Of a stretch of DNA of 14,775 nucleotides, positions 12,255-14,775 are shown piece after piece (positions within the stretch are counted from its first letter, which is position 1; each line of letters opens with the position of its first letter). The position numbers and the translations under genes are program-made. The stretch comes from Frankia sp. (lineage in GTDB: Bacteria > Actinomycetota > Actinomycetes > Frankiales > Frankiaceae). Location: contig JADGHD010000051.1 of assembly GCA_019689615.1 (NCBI GenBank), positions 1 through 14,775 on the forward strand. The letters are read 5' to 3'. Below the pieces are notes generated by a model. The model worked only from the letters and a program-made list of their open reading frames with translations. It had not been told where the DNA came from and searched no databases.

Positions 12255-14735
12255 TTGTCAAGTGAGGAGATAGGGCGCGAGCAGGAATATCTCTCGATGC
12301 TCTACGGCCGCCTTGACGGATTTCGGCGGCAGACCGCGGAGCGGCTGGCGGCGGTGCTGCGGCAGACCGGGGAGACGCCGCAGGCGCTGACCGAGCGGGA
12401 GGCGTCGATGACGCACTACGCCGACCAGCTGGCCCGGCTCGCGGCCGCCGAGGAAGGGCTGTGCTTCGGCCGGCTCGACTTCTCCCACGGCGAGCGCCGC
12501 TACATCGGCCGACTCGGGATCTTCGACGAGAACGACGACTACGCGCCGCTGCTGGTCGACTGGCGGGCACCGGCGGCGCGCCCGTTCTACCTGGCGACGG
12601 CCGCCTCCCCGGACGGGGTGCGCCGCCGCCGGCACATCAGGACCAGGCGGCGCCAGGTGGTCGGCCTCGACGACGAGCTGCTCGACCTCGACGCCGCCCG
12701 CGACGGCGAGCTGGCCGAGCAGCACTCGCACGGCCGCGGCGGCGACGACCTCGTCACCGGTGAGGCGCGGCTGATGGCGGCGCTGACCGCCGGCCGGACC
12801 GGGCGGATGCGGGACATCGTCGAGACCATCCAGGCCGAGCAGGACCGGATCATCCGGTCCGAGCGGACCGGGGTGCTGGTGGTCCAGGGCGGCCCGGGTA
12901 CCGGCAAGACCGCGGTCGCGCTGCACCGGGCGGCCTACCTGCTCTACACCTACCGCGACCAGCTGGCCAGGCGCGGTGTCCTGGTCATCGGGCCGAACAC
13001 GGCGTTCCTGCGCTACATCTCGCACGTCCTGCCCGCGCTGGGCGAGACCAGCGTGGTCCTGTCGACCATCGCCGACCTGTTCCCCGGGGCCCGGGGCGAC
13101 CGGCCGGAGCCGCGCGCCGTAGCCGAGATCAAGGGGCGGCTGGCCATGACCGAGCTGGTCGCCGCCGCGGTGGCCGTCCGGCAGCGGGTGCCGGACGGCC
13201 CGGTCGAGATCCCGTTCGAGGACGACGTCCTGCTGCTCGACCCGGCCACCGTCGCCGCCGCCCGGGAGCGGGCCAGGGCCTCGCGCCGGCCGCACAACCA
13301 GGCCCGGCCGCTGTTCATCCGGCTGGTCGCCGACGCGCTCGCCCAGCAGTACGCCGACCGGCTCGGCGAGGACCCCTACGCCGAGGACCCGCTCGGCGGG
13401 GACGACGCGCCCGGGCCGGGCAGCAACCTGCTCGACGCGGAGGCGGTCGACGACATCCGTCGCCAGCTTCGCCGCGACCCGGGCGTGCTGGCCGCGCTCG
13501 ACGAGCTGTGGCCGGAACTCACCCCGCAGCGGCTGCTGGCCGACCTGTTCGCCGACCCGGACCTGCTCGCCTCCGCCGGCGCGGCGGCCGGGCTCACCGC
13601 GGCCGAGCGCCGGCTGCTGGCGCGGCCGCGGGCCGATGGCCAGGTTGGCGAGGATGACGAGCCGGCCGGCGGCTGGTCAGCCGCGGACGTGCCGTTGCTC
13701 GACGAGGCGGCCGAGCTGCTGGGGGAGGACGACACCGCGGCCCGGCAGGCCGAGGAGCGGCGACGGCGGGAGCGGATCGCGTACGCGCAGGGCGTCGTCG
13801 ACATCCTCACCCGGGACATGGACGACGACCCGGAGATCCTCATGGTCTCCGACCTGCTGGACGCCGAGCGGCTGGCCGACCGGCACGAGGACATCGACGC
13901 CAGGACGACAGCGCAGCGCGCCGCCGACGACCGCACCTGGGCGTACGGGCACGTCATCGTCGACGAGGCGCAGGAGCTGTCGCCGATGGCCTGGCGGATG
14001 GTGCTGCGCCGCTGCCCGGGCCAGTCGATGACGCTCGTCGGCGACGTGGCCCAGACCAGCGACCTGGCCGGGGCGTCGTCCTGGCAGGAGGTGCTGGCCC
14101 CGGCGCTGGCCGACCGGTGGCGGCTGGCCCGGCTGACCGTCAACTACCGCACGCCGGCGGAGATCATGGAGGTCGCCAACGACGTGCTGGCCCAGATCGA
14201 CCCGGCGGCCGAGCCGCCCCGCTCGGTCAGGCTGACCGGCACCACCCCGTGGCGCCGCGCCGTCGCCGAGCCGGCCGGGCTGGCCCGCGAGGTCGCCGCC
14301 GCCGTCGCCGACCAGCTCGCCGACCTCGGCGACGGCCGGCTCGCCGTGATCGCCCCGGCAGCCCTGACCGACGAGCTGACGGAGGCCATCGCCGAGGAGG
14401 TCCCGACCGCGGTGCTCCCGGTCGTCGCCACCGCCCCACCCGGGGCCACCGCGCTGGTCGGCCCGGTGTCGTCCGGCTCGGCCGGCGACGAGCCCGACCT
14501 CGAGGCGCCGGTCGCCGTGCTCACGGTCAGCCAGGCCAAGGGGCTGGAGTTCGACGTCGTCCTCGTCGTCGAGCCGGGCCGGATCGTGGCCGACTCGCCG
14601 CGCGGCCACAACGACCTGTACGTGGCGCTGACCCGGGCGACGAAGGCGCTCGGCGTCCTGCACACCGGGCCGGTCCCGGCCGCGCTCGCCCGGCTGCGGC
14701 CGCGCGCCGACGCGACCGTGCTCACCGGGACCTGA
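12255..14735 (+). CDS. helD: HelD-like RNA polymerase recycling ATPase (826 aa)
   Basis: This superfamily 1 helicase-like motor should pry stalled or nucleic-acid-bound RNA polymerase free. The N-terminal arm (about 1-70, EQEYLSML-like heptads) is a coiled coil expected to reach into the polymerase secondary channel. Walker A GGPGTGKT is at 212-219, Walker B VIVDEAQELSP at 568-578, motif III GDVAQTS at 596-602, YRTP at 631-634, SQAKGLEFD at 759-767 and YVALTRATKAL at 789-799. The central part (about 330-560) contains the WSAADVPLLDEAAELL stretch and acidic patches, as in actinobacterial HelD. The length suits actinobacterial HelD proteins. The start is TTG, fixed by AAGGAG 5 bases upstream. 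Relatives called HelR protect polymerase from rifamycins, but sequence alone does not tell HelR from HelD. It stands alone, with a terminator downstream. Confidence 0.9.
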   Translation: MSSEEIGREQEYLSMLYGRLDGFRRQTAERLAAVLRQTGETPQALTEREASMTHYADQLARLAAAEEGLCFGRLDFSHGERRYIGRLGIFDENDDYAPLLVDWRAPAARPFYLATAASPDGVRRRRHIRTRRRQVVGLDDELLDLDAARDGELAEQHSHGRGGDDLVTGEARLMAALTAGRTGRMRDIVETIQAEQDRIIRSERTGVLVVQGGPGTGKTAVALHRAAYLLYTYRDQLARRGVLVIGPNTAFLRYISHVLPALGETSVVLSTIADLFPGARGDRPEPRAVAEIKGRLAMTELVAAAVAVRQRVPDGPVEIPFEDDVLLLDPATVAAARERARASRRPHNQARPLFIRLVADALAQQYADRLGEDPYAEDPLGGDDAPGPGSNLLDAEAVDDIRRQLRRDPGVLAALDELWPELTPQRLLADLFADPDLLASAGAAAGLTAAERRLLARPRADGQVGEDDEPAGGWSAADVPLLDEAAELLGEDDTAARQAEERRRRERIAYAQGVVDILTRDMDDDPEILMVSDLLDAERLADRHEDIDARTTAQRAADDRTWAYGHVIVDEAQELSPMAWRMVLRRCPGQSMTLVGDVAQTSDLAGASSWQEVLAPALADRWRLARLTVNYRTPAEIMEVANDVLAQIDPAAEPPRSVRLTGTTPWRRAVAEPAGLAREVAAAVADQLADLGDGRLAVIAPAALTDELTEAIAEEVPTAVLPVVATAPPGATALVGPVSSGSAGDEPDLEAPVAVLTVSQAKGLEFDVVLVVEPGRIVADSPRGHNDLYVALTRATKALGVLHTGPVPAALARLRPRADATVLTGT

Positions 14736-14739
14736 CGGG

Positions 14740-14775
14740 CCCCGCCCACCGGCCGGTGCGGCCAGGTGGGCGGGG
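14740..14775 (+). terminator. Terminator hairpin after helD
   Basis: CCCCGCCCACC (14740-14750) pairs perfectly with GGTGGGCGGGG (14765-14775), an 11-bp stem with a 14-base loop, starting 4 bases after the helD stop. The window ends at the last stem base, so any T tract is unseen. It is the best terminator candidate in the window. Confidence 0.65.

Noticed and set aside
1..14775. tRNA, rRNA, CRISPR array, insertion sequence or attachment site
   Set aside because: No spaced direct repeats, transposase, tRNA cloverleaf or rRNA-like conserved stretch was recognised on either strand.

Overview
The window is very GC-rich, uses GTG and TTG starts freely, and has the strong third-position G/C bias of a filamentous actinobacterium. 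Two F420-type luciferase-like oxidoreductases, a HelD-type RNA polymerase recycling helicase and small KPERI / GWR-type proteins fit a Frankia-like or Streptomyces-like genome. The genus is an inference from gene content only.

Layout. (a) 1-241, minus strand: two small genes joined by an ATGA overlap, the second leaving the window at the left edge. (b) 242-611: a divergent control region. It holds a plausible promoter whose -10 lies inside a near-perfect palindrome (541-556). (c) 612-3503, plus: a stand-alone A-T-TE nonribosomal-peptide-synthetase-like enzyme with no condensation domain. (d) 3660-6160, plus: a short-chain dehydrogenase, a small protein with a universal-stress-protein-like fold, and an Rv1855c-type F420-dependent oxidoreductase. 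(e) 6161-6314: a convergent gap with a scrap of a second short-chain dehydrogenase. (f) 10856-6315, minus: a tight three-gene operon, hyuA-type, hyuB-type, then a second F420-type oxidoreductase. (g) 11012-11728: the C-terminal stump of an ABC exporter (minus) back to back with the C-terminal stump of a TetR-type regulator (plus). They are separated by 76 consecutive bases with no A or T; both N-termini are missing. (h) 11729-12254: non-coding, ending in a leader with a GNRA-loop hairpin and a T-rich tail. (i) 12255-14735, plus: HelD-like RNA polymerase recycling ATPase, followed by a perfect 11-bp inverted repeat at the right edge.

Working together. The A-T-TE enzyme can activate, tether and release an acid without making a peptide bond with a second module. 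By eye, its A domain lacks the aspartate that normally holds the alpha-amino group, so an alpha-keto, aryl or other non-amino acid substrate is likely. The nearby SDR and F420 oxidoreductase could tailor its product, but this is unproven. The hyuA/hyuB/LLM operon looks like a separate catabolic unit for a lactam or hydantoin-like compound. The helD gene is an independent housekeeping or antibiotic-tolerance locus.

Most worth a second look: the A-T-TE enzyme with its palindrome-embedded promoter, the pure G/C junction between two beheaded genes (deletion or assembly fault), and the hairpin in the helD leader.
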